Below, piece after piece: positions 54,901-62,740 of a stretch of 64,000 nucleotides of DNA (positions within the stretch are counted from its first letter, which is position 1; each line of letters starts with the position of its first letter). Position numbers and translations under genes: made by a program. Where the stretch lies: positions 1 through 64,000 of the forward strand of contig JAFQZR010000019.1 in the NCBI GenBank assembly GCA_017405785.1, in the 5' to 3' direction. The notes under the pieces are model-generated. The model did not search any database and was not told the DNA's origin. It worked only from the letters and a program-made list of their open reading frames with translations. The DNA is from Erysipelotrichaceae bacterium. Lineage in GTDB: Bacteria; Bacillota_I; Bacilli_A; Erysipelotrichales; Erysipelotrichaceae.

Positions 54901-56229
54901 CGATGCTTCTTCCAGCATGGCGTTGGTGATGTTGGTTTTCTGTTCAATAAACGGCGGCAAGGTTACCGGCGGCTTGATGAAGATCTGCTTCTTCATTGAT
55001 TCCATCACGGTATTGTTGCGGACAATTACACCGCCGAATTCAATTATGTAATCGTATTTGGTACTTAAACCGGTTGTTTCCAGGTCAATAACCGCATACT
55101 CTGCTTCGGAGATTTTCTGATCATTCGGGTTATAGACAATAGGCAGCTGTTCATCGGCCACCTTGATCTCAATACCGTAGATGACCTTGATGTCCCCGCC
55201 CTTTTTCTCGATGTCAAACTGAGCTCCCTGAGCCAGCGGATAAGCCTGTACGACAGAGATGTCAGCGATGGCAATGGCCTTCTGGCCGAACCGGTGAGCC
55301 TGCTTGATGATCCTGGCAGTATCTGCCACCCCATCCATTTCACTGCGGTTGGTGTGAACGTGCAGATCAATGTGTTTGGTGCCCGGATAACTGTCTACAC
55401 GGGCCCACGGATCGAAGTCACACTTTTCGATCATTGCCGCTGTCATGACGGTATCTCTTTCGTATTCATCACGCTTCATGGCACCGTAGGCTCTGATCAC
55501 GTTGCCTTCTTCGATTTCATGCAGCATCGCCTTTGAGGTCATGCGGTCTTCAAAACGCTTGATCATCACGGCTTCTTCATAGTCGGTAACATAGATCTTC
55601 TGCATTTCCCTGCCGTTGCGGAAAGTCTGATAGTCAACCCTGAAGACCTTGCCGATGATGGCAATGTCTTTCATGTCAGCTTTCAGAGATCTGATCGGCA
55701 GCAGACTGTATCTTTCCCTGTCAGCTTCCGTAAAGGAAACAGGTCTGCTGTGACCTCTTTCCTGTGAACTGCGGGCAAAATACTCTCTGCCGTTACGCTG
55801 AGGTTCTTCGATTCTTATCCGTTCGCTTACCACAGGATACTCAATGCCGACATCGTCAAGATACGTTCTTAACAGATTCAGCTGTCCCTGCGGCAAGGTA
55901 ATGTTTATCTTCTTATCCTTAATGACCGGTATCTCGCTTTTAACCCCGTTGATACGGGCAAATTCCAGATAATAGCCGTTAAGCCCTGAGGTATCGATGT
56001 CGCACTGACGCGGCTGTATCTTCAGTATTACCTCACAGTTCATCTGCTGGCTTAAGGTGTTCTTCAGCCGGCTGTAGACCTCATAAGGCAGAACGTTATC
56101 GGTTATGACACGGAATGATACGGTCTGATTTTTCTCGTTGAATTCCGGGACCATTAAAAAAGCGTTAACAAAGTAACTCAGATAATCTGATGAAAATCCC
56201 ATTTTCTTAAGCATTTCCAGTATATCCAT
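51907..56229 (-). CDS. polC: DNA polymerase III PolC-type alpha subunit
   Basis: This 1440-residue Gram-positive replicative polymerase carries its own 3'-5' exonuclease. The order is an N-terminal domain, an OB segment ([15 protein letters not shown]), a PHP domain ([16 protein letters not shown], about 287), a DnaQ-like exonuclease with DLETTG (about 379) and [13 protein letters not shown], the rest of PHP, the polymerase palm with PDIDLNF (about 950) and the zinc-binding CxxC pairs just before ([21 protein letters not shown]). Fingers and helix-hairpin-helix regions follow ([29 protein letters not shown]). It ends LFSFM, a likely beta-clamp tail. Only two bases separate it from rnc upstream. 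Confidence 0.97.
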   Translation of the reverse strand: [1440 protein letters not shown]

Positions 56230-56231
56230 AA

Positions 56232-56912
56232 CTACTTCACCAGTATTTTCAGCGCTTCCTTGGCCGCCATCTGCTGGGCCTCCTTCTTACTGTGGCCCGT
56301 TCCCTTTCCCAGCAGTACCTCATCCAGATAGGCTCCGATGACAAACACCGGGTTATTGGATGGCCCGCTTTCGGATATCAGTCGGTATTCCACAGCCTTG
56401 CGGATATCGGACTGAACATATTCCTGCAGCCTGGTCTTGTAATCAGTGTTCTCCAGGCTTTCCAGATTCTCAATTATCGGACTGACATACCTGTCCAGTA
56501 TGATCTCAGTCTTCTCCATTCCGGCTGTCAGATACAGGGCTCCGATGAAGGCCTCAAAGGTATCGGCCAGAATGGAATCTCTGTCTCTGCCGCCGTTTTT
56601 CTCTTCACCGGCACCCAGACGGATGAACTGACCCAGTTTCATCTTTCTCATCAGGGCGGCAAAGGATTTTTCACAGACGATCGCGGCACGGTAACGGCTC
56701 ATCTGGCCTTCCGAAAGCACCGGTTCCTTACGGAACAGCTGTTCCGATACCCATATCTGCATTACCGCATCACCCATGAATTCCAGTCTCTCATTATCGT
56801 GAAGAGCCTGCTTGTGCTCGTTCAGATATGAGGTATGAGTAAAAGCGTCATCAATCAGCTGATGACGGCTTATTTCTATTCCATGTTTATTCAGCCAGTC
56901 GTAAATATTCAT
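56232..56912 (-). CDS. rnc: Ribonuclease III
   Basis: This 226-residue double-stranded RNA endonuclease processes rRNA and regulatory RNAs. The signature NERLEFMGDAVMQ (about 40-52) carries the metal-binding Glu and Asp; a second acidic pair occurs in ADTFEAFIGALYL (about 116-128). The dsRNA-binding domain is at about 155-226 (DYKTRLQEYVQ...GTGHSKKEAQQMAAKEALKIL). It lies between recG (60 bases) and polC (2 bases). The Shine-Dalgarno site is weak; a TAGAAT box and a TTACCT/AGGTAA inverted repeat in the gap upstream might give it a promoter of its own. Confidence 0.96.
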   Translation of the reverse strand: MNIYDWLNKHGIEISRHQLIDDAFTHTSYLNEHKQALHDNERLEFMGDAVMQIWVSEQLFRKEPVLSEGQMSRYRAAIVCEKSFAALMRKMKLGQFIRLGAGEEKNGGRDRDSILADTFEAFIGALYLTAGMEKTEIILDRYVSPIIENLESLENTDYKTRLQEYVQSDIRKAVEYRLISESGPSNNPVFVIGAYLDEVLLGKGTGHSKKEAQQMAAKEALKILVK

Positions 56913-56972
56913 GTCTCTATTCTATCACACTTACCTTTCAGGTAAAAAGATTCGTTTGCCTTTTTGCCAACG

Positions 56973-58979
56973 TCAGTCGGCATAATGTCCGCTGTCCCGG
57001 TTCAGGGATTCCAGATACTTTTTAACCTCAATGTTTTCCGGGTCATCAAGATGCTCCAGCACTTCACGGGCATCCTCGCGGGAGCTGTTCAGCAAAGCGG
57101 CATCATCGACGACATTGCCCAGATTAAAAGCCGGTAACCCGCTCTGACGGTAACCTAATATGTCACCCGGACCTCTTAACTTCAGATCGTAGTAAGAGAT
57201 TTTGAAGCCGTCGGTATTCTCAACGATCACCTGCAGTCGCTTCAGAGCTTCTGCATCGGTGCTGTCAGTCAGCAGATAACAGTATCCTTCTCTCTGGCCT
57301 CTGGCTATGCGGCCTCTTAACTGATGCAGCTGGCTTAAGCCGAAACGGTTGGCATCGTAAATGACCATGATGTTGGCATCCTTTACATCCACGCCGACTT
57401 CAATTACGGTCGTAGCCACCAGGATATCTGTCTGATGATTGCGGAAGGCTTCCTGGACCCTGTCCCTCTCTTCCTCACTCATCTGTCCGTGCAGTAATGA
57501 CACCTTGTATCTGCCGTCAAAATAAGCGGACAGGTTTTTGTAAACGTCATTGACGTTTCTTACGGTGATGTCCGAGGCAGATTCAATGGCGGCACAGACT
57601 ACATACATCTGATTGCCTTCATCCAGAAGCTTCTCTATATCCTTTACCACCGCCATAAAGCTGTTCTTCTTTATCAGAGTCGTGGTGATCTTCTTGGAAG
57701 CGTTAGGAGTCTGAGTGATGGTCGTGACATCCAGATCGCCGTAAAGAGAAGTCGCCAGAGTACGCGGTATCGGAGTAGCTGACATTAACAGAACATCAGC
57801 CTGAATTCCCTTATCCTGCAGCAACTGACGCTGACGGACACCGAAACGGTGCTGTTCATCGGTAATGATCAGCTGCAGGTTACTGAACTCCACGTCGTTC
57901 TGAAACAATGCATGGGTTCCGATCACAATATCGGTTTCTCCCAAAGCTATCTTTTCCAGAACTTCCCTTCTTTCCGCCGCCGACAGTCCGGAATATAAAA
58001 GTGCTATGTTAACGTCGTATCCTTCAAACATCTTCAGAGCATTCCGGTAGTGCTGCTTTGCCAGTATTTCTGTAGGAGCCATCATGCAGCTCTGAGCCCC
58101 GGCCAGATACACTGCATACATGGCCATAAAGGCCACTACGGTCTTGCCGCAGCCCACATCGCCCTGTAACAGTCTTCCCATTCTGGTTTCGCTCTTGAGA
58201 TCTCTGATAATATCGTTTACAGCCCGTTTCTGATCATAGGTCAAGGTAAACGGAAGATCATCCGCAAGCTCTCTGATCTTACGGCTGTCAAAAACCTTCC
58301 GGTAACCCGGAGAAAGCTGATGTATTTCCTTCCTTCTGTACAGCATGGCACAGTGGAAGCGGAAGAATTCTTCGTATTTAAGGACATCTATGCCCTTCTG
58401 CAGGCTCTTTTCGTCCTGCGGGAAATGCACCCGCCATAAGGAGTTATATCGATCCGCAAACCCGTATTTGTCTCTGATTGATTCCGGCAGGAATTCACCT
58501 ACCTCACCTCTGTTGAGTTCCAGAGCATTCTGCATCAGCTGACGGAAAGTCTTAGGTTTCATCTTATCCTTCAGTGAGTAGACAGGCGTGATGCCCAGTA
58601 ACTCCTGCATATCATCCTTGGTGGTCTGGGAAGCCACGATCCTGTTGGAACCTTCATACTTGCCGACAACGGTCAGATGATCGCCTATCTGCAGGGATCT
58701 GTACCACGGCTGATTGAAAACAGTTATCCTGAAGGTATCCTGATCATTGCCCAGTTCAAAATGCAGCACTGACTTACGTGACCCGAAACGCACCATCTTC
58801 GGACGTGAAAAGACCTTTCCCTCCACTATGACACGGCTGTTTACCTCCCAGTCACGGTAATCGGTAAACTGCAGGTTTTCATAGCGGTAAGGAAAGTAGC
58901 TTATCAGCTCGGCGGTATTGTTTATGCCCAGCTGCCGTAAGGCTTCTCTTCTTTTCGGTGTAAGCTTGATTTCCTTCAT
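56973..58979 (-). CDS. recG: ATP-dependent DNA helicase RecG
   Basis: This 668-residue branched-DNA translocase reverses stalled replication forks and remodels recombination intermediates. It has an N-terminal wedge/OB domain (RVIVEGKVFSRPK...LHFELGNDQDTFRITVFNQPWYR), Walker A LLQGDVGCGKTVVA (about 268-281), TDEQHRFGV (about 370), SATPIPRTLA, and a C-terminal helicase lobe with VGVDVKDANIMVIYDANRFGLSQLHQLRGRIARG. The gene has no clear Shine-Dalgarno site; a strong hairpin with a U-rich tail ends 12 bases before the ATG. Confidence 0.96.
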   Translation of the reverse strand: MKEIKLTPKRREALRQLGINNTAELISYFPYRYENLQFTDYRDWEVNSRVIVEGKVFSRPKMVRFGSRKSVLHFELGNDQDTFRITVFNQPWYRSLQIGDHLTVVGKYEGSNRIVASQTTKDDMQELLGITPVYSLKDKMKPKTFRQLMQNALELNRGEVGEFLPESIRDKYGFADRYNSLWRVHFPQDEKSLQKGIDVLKYEEFFRFHCAMLYRRKEIHQLSPGYRKVFDSRKIRELADDLPFTLTYDQKRAVNDIIRDLKSETRMGRLLQGDVGCGKTVVAFMAMYAVYLAGAQSCMMAPTEILAKQHYRNALKMFEGYDVNIALLYSGLSAAERREVLEKIALGETDIVIGTHALFQNDVEFSNLQLIITDEQHRFGVRQRQLLQDKGIQADVLLMSATPIPRTLATSLYGDLDVTTITQTPNASKKITTTLIKKNSFMAVVKDIEKLLDEGNQMYVVCAAIESASDITVRNVNDVYKNLSAYFDGRYKVSLLHGQMSEEERDRVQEAFRNHQTDILVATTVIEVGVDVKDANIMVIYDANRFGLSQLHQLRGRIARGQREGYCYLLTDSTDAEALKRLQVIVENTDGFKISYYDLKLRGPGDILGYRQSGLPAFNLGNVVDDAALLNSSREDAREVLEHLDDPENIEVKKYLESLNRDSGHYAD

Positions 58980-58991
58980 CTGATTAAATAA

Positions 58992-59016
58992 AACTCTTTG
59001 AGAGACTCAAAGAGTT
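58992..59016 (-). terminator. Terminator-like hairpin at the end of fakA
   Basis: A perfect 11-bp stem, AACTCTTTGAG/CTCAAAGAGTT, with a 3-nt loop overlaps the fakA stop by two bases and is followed by TTATTTAATC, then the recG start 12 bases on. Confidence 0.7.
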
Positions 59017-60598
59017 ATTCAACTCCTATAATGAACGGATAGAGATCCTGCGCCCCGTCATTGACGCCGCAGTCCAGTCCGTATTTATCATTAACGTATT
59101 TCTCTATTTCCCCAACCAGGGCTTTTTCTACACCCCGGCCGTATATAACTGTAACATAGGATGAATCCTCATCGATCATGCTGTCAAGCAGCTTACAGGT
59201 CACATCCTTCAGATCCTTTGATGAAGCGATGATTTCCTTGCCGCAGATGCCCATGTAGTCATCCTTGTGGATCGCCACGCTGTTGAAGCTGGTATCCTTG
59301 ACCGCATTGGTAACGGAGCCTGTCTTTACTTCTCTGATGGCTTCCATCATATTATCCTCATTTTCGGAAGGCTCGGCTTCCTGATTCAGAACCATTGCGG
59401 CACTTAAGCCTTCAGGAATTGACTTGGATTCCATGACGATGACATTTCTGTCCTTGAGGACCTTCTTGGCCCGCTGGGCAGCCATGATGATGTTGCTGTT
59501 GTTAGGCAGGATAAAGACCGTATCCGCATGGATGTTCTTTATCAGGGATACAAAATCACCAGCAGCCGGATTCATGGTCTGGCCGCCGAAGACAAAGTGT
59601 TCAACGCCCAGCTGACGGAACATTTCCTCTATGCCCTTACCGTTGACAACGGATATTATGGCATATTTGCTGTTTTCCACGGTTTTGACAGTATAGTCAC
59701 CTTTTACGTTATGTTCTATTTCAATGTTTTCAATCTTGATGCTTTCCAGAATACCTTCCTTCTGGCTTCTGTTAAGTACATCGCCAGGTTTCAGAGTATG
59801 AACATGGAATCTGATCTCATTTTCTTCCTTTACACAGTCAACCAATGAGCCGTTTTTGCCCATGACTGTACGGAAAGAATCATAGTCATGATCTTTGTTA
59901 GTTACTCTCAGGACGATTTCAACACAATAGCCTCTTTCAGCTGCCTGCTCCTTATCAGACGCATCAGCGAGTTTGATCGGTCTGCCGTGAAGATAAGCCC
60001 AGAAGCCTTCGATAATGCATACCAGACCAGCTCCGCCGGAGTCAACGACACCGACTTCCTTCAGTACCGGAAGTAACTCAGGTGTATGTTCCAGAGATTT
60101 GCGGGCACTGATCAGCAGTGCATCAAAATACTGAACGATGTCACAGTCCTTCTTAGCCTTGAAGTAACGGGAAGCAGCTTCGCTGGCTTCTCTGATAACG
60201 GTAAGGATCGTGCCTTCAACCGGTCTCATGACGGCTTTGTAAGCCTGTTTTGAGCCGTTTTCAAAAGCCCGGCAGAAATCTTCAGCAGTTACATCCTGCT
60301 TATCGGTAAAGCTGCGGTAGATGCCCTTGAAGATCTGGGACAGGATGACGCCGGAGTTTCCTCTGGCGCTCATCAGCATATTCTTGCCCAGAGCCTTGGA
60401 AGTCTCACCGATGCTTTCAGACATCATCTTGGAAACTTCCCTGACACCTGAACCGAAGGTCATATTCATATTGGTTCCCGTATCACCGTCCGGTACCGGG
60501 AAAACGTTCAGAGTATTGATGTATTCATGCTGGTTGGCCAGATTGTTGGCGCCCGATACCAGCATTTCCCTGAATTGCTGGCAGTTCATGGAGTTCAT
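59015..60598 (-). CDS. fakA: FakA/YloV fatty acid kinase (DAK2-domain)
   Basis: The 527-residue protein has an N-terminal DhaL/DAK2 domain with NVFPVPDGDTGTNM (Asp residues hold Mg-ATP, about 30-43) and MSARGNSGVILSQ, and the DegV/FakB-interacting C-terminal DAK1-like part (GAGLVCIIEGF; PNNSNIIMAA). FakA phosphorylates exogenous fatty acids bound by FakB so they can enter phospholipid synthesis. The start ATG 60598 has AAAGGGG close upstream; a second ATG three codons later is possible. It follows asp23 by 14 bases, as in the common yloU-yloV pair. Confidence 0.93.
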   Translation of the reverse strand: MNSMNCQQFREMLVSGANNLANQHEYINTLNVFPVPDGDTGTNMNMTFGSGVREVSKMMSESIGETSKALGKNMLMSARGNSGVILSQIFKGIYRSFTDKQDVTAEDFCRAFENGSKQAYKAVMRPVEGTILTVIREASEAASRYFKAKKDCDIVQYFDALLISARKSLEHTPELLPVLKEVGVVDSGGAGLVCIIEGFWAYLHGRPIKLADASDKEQAAERGYCVEIVLRVTNKDHDYDSFRTVMGKNGSLVDCVKEENEIRFHVHTLKPGDVLNRSQKEGILESIKIENIEIEHNVKGDYTVKTVENSKYAIISVVNGKGIEEMFRQLGVEHFVFGGQTMNPAAGDFVSLIKNIHADTVFILPNNSNIIMAAQRAKKVLKDRNVIVMESKSIPEGLSAAMVLNQEAEPSENEDNMMEAIREVKTGSVTNAVKDTSFNSVAIHKDDYMGICGKEIIASSKDLKDVTCKLLDSMIDEDSSYVTVIYGRGVEKALVGEIEKYVNDKYGLDCGVNDGAQDLYPFIIGVE

Positions 60599-60612
60599 GG
60601 TGTACCCCTTTT

Positions 60613-60966
60613 CTAGTCAATGACCTTGACGCCCTGAACGAAAACGTTGATGGCAGCGAATTCGATGTCAAGGGTCTTGCCCATCTGGTATTTGACTTTC
60701 TTCTGGATCTCAGAAACAACTTCCGTGATTCTGACACCGTAGCAGATGATTACATAGATTTCCAGTTCCAGGCCGTTACTGGTCTGTTTTACCACTACGC
60801 CCTTGGAATAGTTTTCCTGTCTTAACAGGACGGCCCAGCCATCTTTGAGGAATTTGCGTGAAGCCATTCCGACGACACCATAGCATTCGGTCACTATGGC
60901 TCCGACCATTGAAGCTACTGCGTTCTCTGATACATTGATTCCGCCTAATTTAGTATTAGATTTCAT
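60613..60966 (-). CDS. Asp23/Gls24 family envelope-stress protein (YloU-like)
   Basis: This 117-residue protein starts MKSNTKLGGINVSENAVASMVGAIVTECYGVVGMASR and has the Gls24 core (GVVVKQTSNGLELEIYVIICYGVRITEVVSEIQKKV, then LDIEFAAINVFVQGVKV). Family members are small cytoplasmic proteins; in Staphylococcus aureus Asp23 is tied to the membrane by AmaP. The pairing with fakA is widespread and suggests a role near membrane lipid homeostasis, but no activity is established. Its start overlaps the ftsQ stop as ATGA, so it is translationally coupled to a division gene. Confidence 0.93.
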   Translation of the reverse strand: MKSNTKLGGINVSENAVASMVGAIVTECYGVVGMASRKFLKDGWAVLLRQENYSKGVVVKQTSNGLELEIYVIICYGVRITEVVSEIQKKVKYQMGKTLDIEFAAINVFVQGVKVID

Positions 60967-61850
60967 TGTCCGTTTTCCTCCTGTGTACTCTCTGTACCCT
61001 CCTGCTGAGTCTCACCATTGCCGGCCATCTTTTCCATTTCCTGGCAGTTTCTGACAATGGCGTTGTTATGATCGTAATCCAGATATATGCACTTATTGGC
61101 ACTGGTAGTGGTGGTGATGATGGATATGTAGTTTTTCAGAAGCGGAATGCCGTCAACGGAAGAATAAACCACATAACCGTCATCCATAATGAATTTTACC
61201 ATATCGCTGTCGTAACTCAAAGAAAAGTCCCTTACTTCCGCGATACGGGAGATCGTATCAAAATCAAGTCTGCTCATGGCCTGGGCCACGCGGGCGATCT
61301 TGTCGTTGTCAACATTCATGAACATCGGCAGTATCGTCAGACCCTTGATGTATTTCTGATCAAAGACGATGATCGAGCCGTCTCCCAGTACAAGTTCCAT
61401 GCCCTTGCCATAGCGGTAACCCATGATCGGGTTTTCCTCGACATTGATGACAACGGTCTTGTTAGGACCTCTTTCAATGCGGATCTTGTTGACCAGCGGA
61501 CTTTGAGCAGCTCTGAAACTTCTTAATGCCGTAAACAGCAGAACATAATCGCTCTTGGTGGATACCCCGGTCAGTTCCTGAATGTACTCATCAGAAAGAT
61601 AGTTGTTATTGACGATCTTGACGCTGCGGACATTGCTGACAGGAAGAAGAATGTATATGACACAGATGAGCAGTAAGGTGCCGATCATTCCAAGCAGCCG
61701 AAAAATGGAATAAAGCTTCTTTTTGGCCTTCAGTTTCTTCTTGGCCTTTTCCAGGTCAACTTTCTGGCGGATGATGTTTATTCCCGTTTCAACTTCCTGC
61801 TGATACTCTTCCCTTGGGTCGAGTATTTCGGGTTCCTTTATTTCGTCCAA
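60963..61850 (-). CDS. ftsQ: Cell-division protein FtsQ/DivIB
   Basis: This 295-residue type II membrane protein has a basic cytoplasmic N-terminus (about 1-48, KAKKKLKAKKKL), one membrane helix (about 50-72, LLGMIGTLLLICVIYILLP), a POTRA domain (VRSVKIVNNNYLSDEYIQELTGV, about 73-140) and a beta domain (ENPIMGYRYGKGMELVLGDGSIIVF). The C-terminal 35 residues are Gln/Glu-rich and polar. FtsQ/DivIB scaffolds FtsL and FtsB at the septum. It overlaps murB by 13 bases and asp23 by 4. Downstream ftsA and ftsZ, expected in a dcw cluster, are not here. Confidence 0.92.
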   Translation of the reverse strand: MDEIKEPEILDPREEYQQEVETGINIIRQKVDLEKAKKKLKAKKKLYSIFRLLGMIGTLLLICVIYILLPVSNVRSVKIVNNNYLSDEYIQELTGVSTKSDYVLLFTALRSFRAAQSPLVNKIRIERGPNKTVVINVEENPIMGYRYGKGMELVLGDGSIIVFDQKYIKGLTILPMFMNVDNDKIARVAQAMSRLDFDTISRIAEVRDFSLSYDSDMVKFIMDDGYVVYSSVDGIPLLKNYISIITTTTSANKCIYLDYDHNNAIVRNCQEMEKMAGNGETQQEGTESTQEENGQ

Positions 61851-62740
61851 TTGAACTTCTCCACTTCCAGAACCAGTTCAATACCGAACTGTTCTTTAAC
61901 TTTCTTCTGTATTTCCTCTATCAGCTTTGCAATTTCACTGCCGGTGGCATGACCCTTGTTGACGATGAAGTTTGAGTGTTTTTCCGATACGCAGGCATCA
62001 CCGATGCAATGACCGCGATATCCTATCATGTCTATATACTTCCAGGCAAAATCCCCTTCCGGATTGCGGAAGACGCTGCCTGCTGACGGCATTTCCAGAG
62101 GCTGTGTTTCAAAACGGCGCTGCTGTCTGGTTTTCATCAGATTGGTGATGGTATCTCTGTCAGCCGGAACAAGCTGTATTCTGGCGGCCAGAATGATCCA
62201 TTCCGGATGCTTCTGGAACACCGATGTACGGTATCCGAATTCACACTGCCGGTTAGACAGCCAGACGATCTGATCATCAATCAGAACCTGTACCTCAGTG
62301 ATCACATCACTCATTGAACTCTTATAGGCTCCGGCATTCATGAACAGACATCCGCCCAGTGAACCCGGAATGCCGCTGGCAAATTCCAGTCCTGACAGGG
62401 AGTTTCTGGCTGATTCATAAGCCAGGGAAATGATCGAGCATCCCGCCCGGGCTGTCAGTACATTACCGTCATAGGAAAACTGGTTCATTGTGCGGTTCAG
62501 TCTGATGATCACTCCTTCGAAAACATCATCGGAGCACAGGATGTTGGATCCGTTGCCGAAAACCTTGAACGGCAGTCCGTTTTCCTTACAGATACTGATG
62601 ATCGACTGCAGTGAGAACACGTTGCGCGGATATACCACAAAACGGGCTGTTCCCCCAGCCTTATATGTTGTCAAGGTGGTGAAGGAAACGTCTTCCTTCA
62701 CTTCACCGCATTCTGAAAATCTGTTAAATAAATCATTCAT
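61838..62740 (-). CDS. murB: UDP-N-acetylenolpyruvoylglucosamine reductase
   Basis: This 300-residue FAD enzyme reduces UDP-GlcNAc-enolpyruvate to UDP-MurNAc in peptidoglycan precursor synthesis. The FAD-binding part reads VFGNGSNILCSDDVFEGVIIRL, then SGLEFASGIPGSLGGCLFMNAGAY. The catalytic Ser lies in PSAGSVFRNPEG, and the C-terminal Glu is in LVLEVEKF. The form is the short type II common in Bacillota. It overlaps murG by 8 bases and ftsQ by 13. Confidence 0.96.
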   Translation of the reverse strand: MNDLFNRFSECGEVKEDVSFTTLTTYKAGGTARFVVYPRNVFSLQSIISICKENGLPFKVFGNGSNILCSDDVFEGVIIRLNRTMNQFSYDGNVLTARAGCSIISLAYESARNSLSGLEFASGIPGSLGGCLFMNAGAYKSSMSDVITEVQVLIDDQIVWLSNRQCEFGYRTSVFQKHPEWIILAARIQLVPADRDTITNLMKTRQQRRFETQPLEMPSAGSVFRNPEGDFAWKYIDMIGYRGHCIGDACVSEKHSNFIVNKGHATGSEIAKLIEEIQKKVKEQFGIELVLEVEKFNWTK

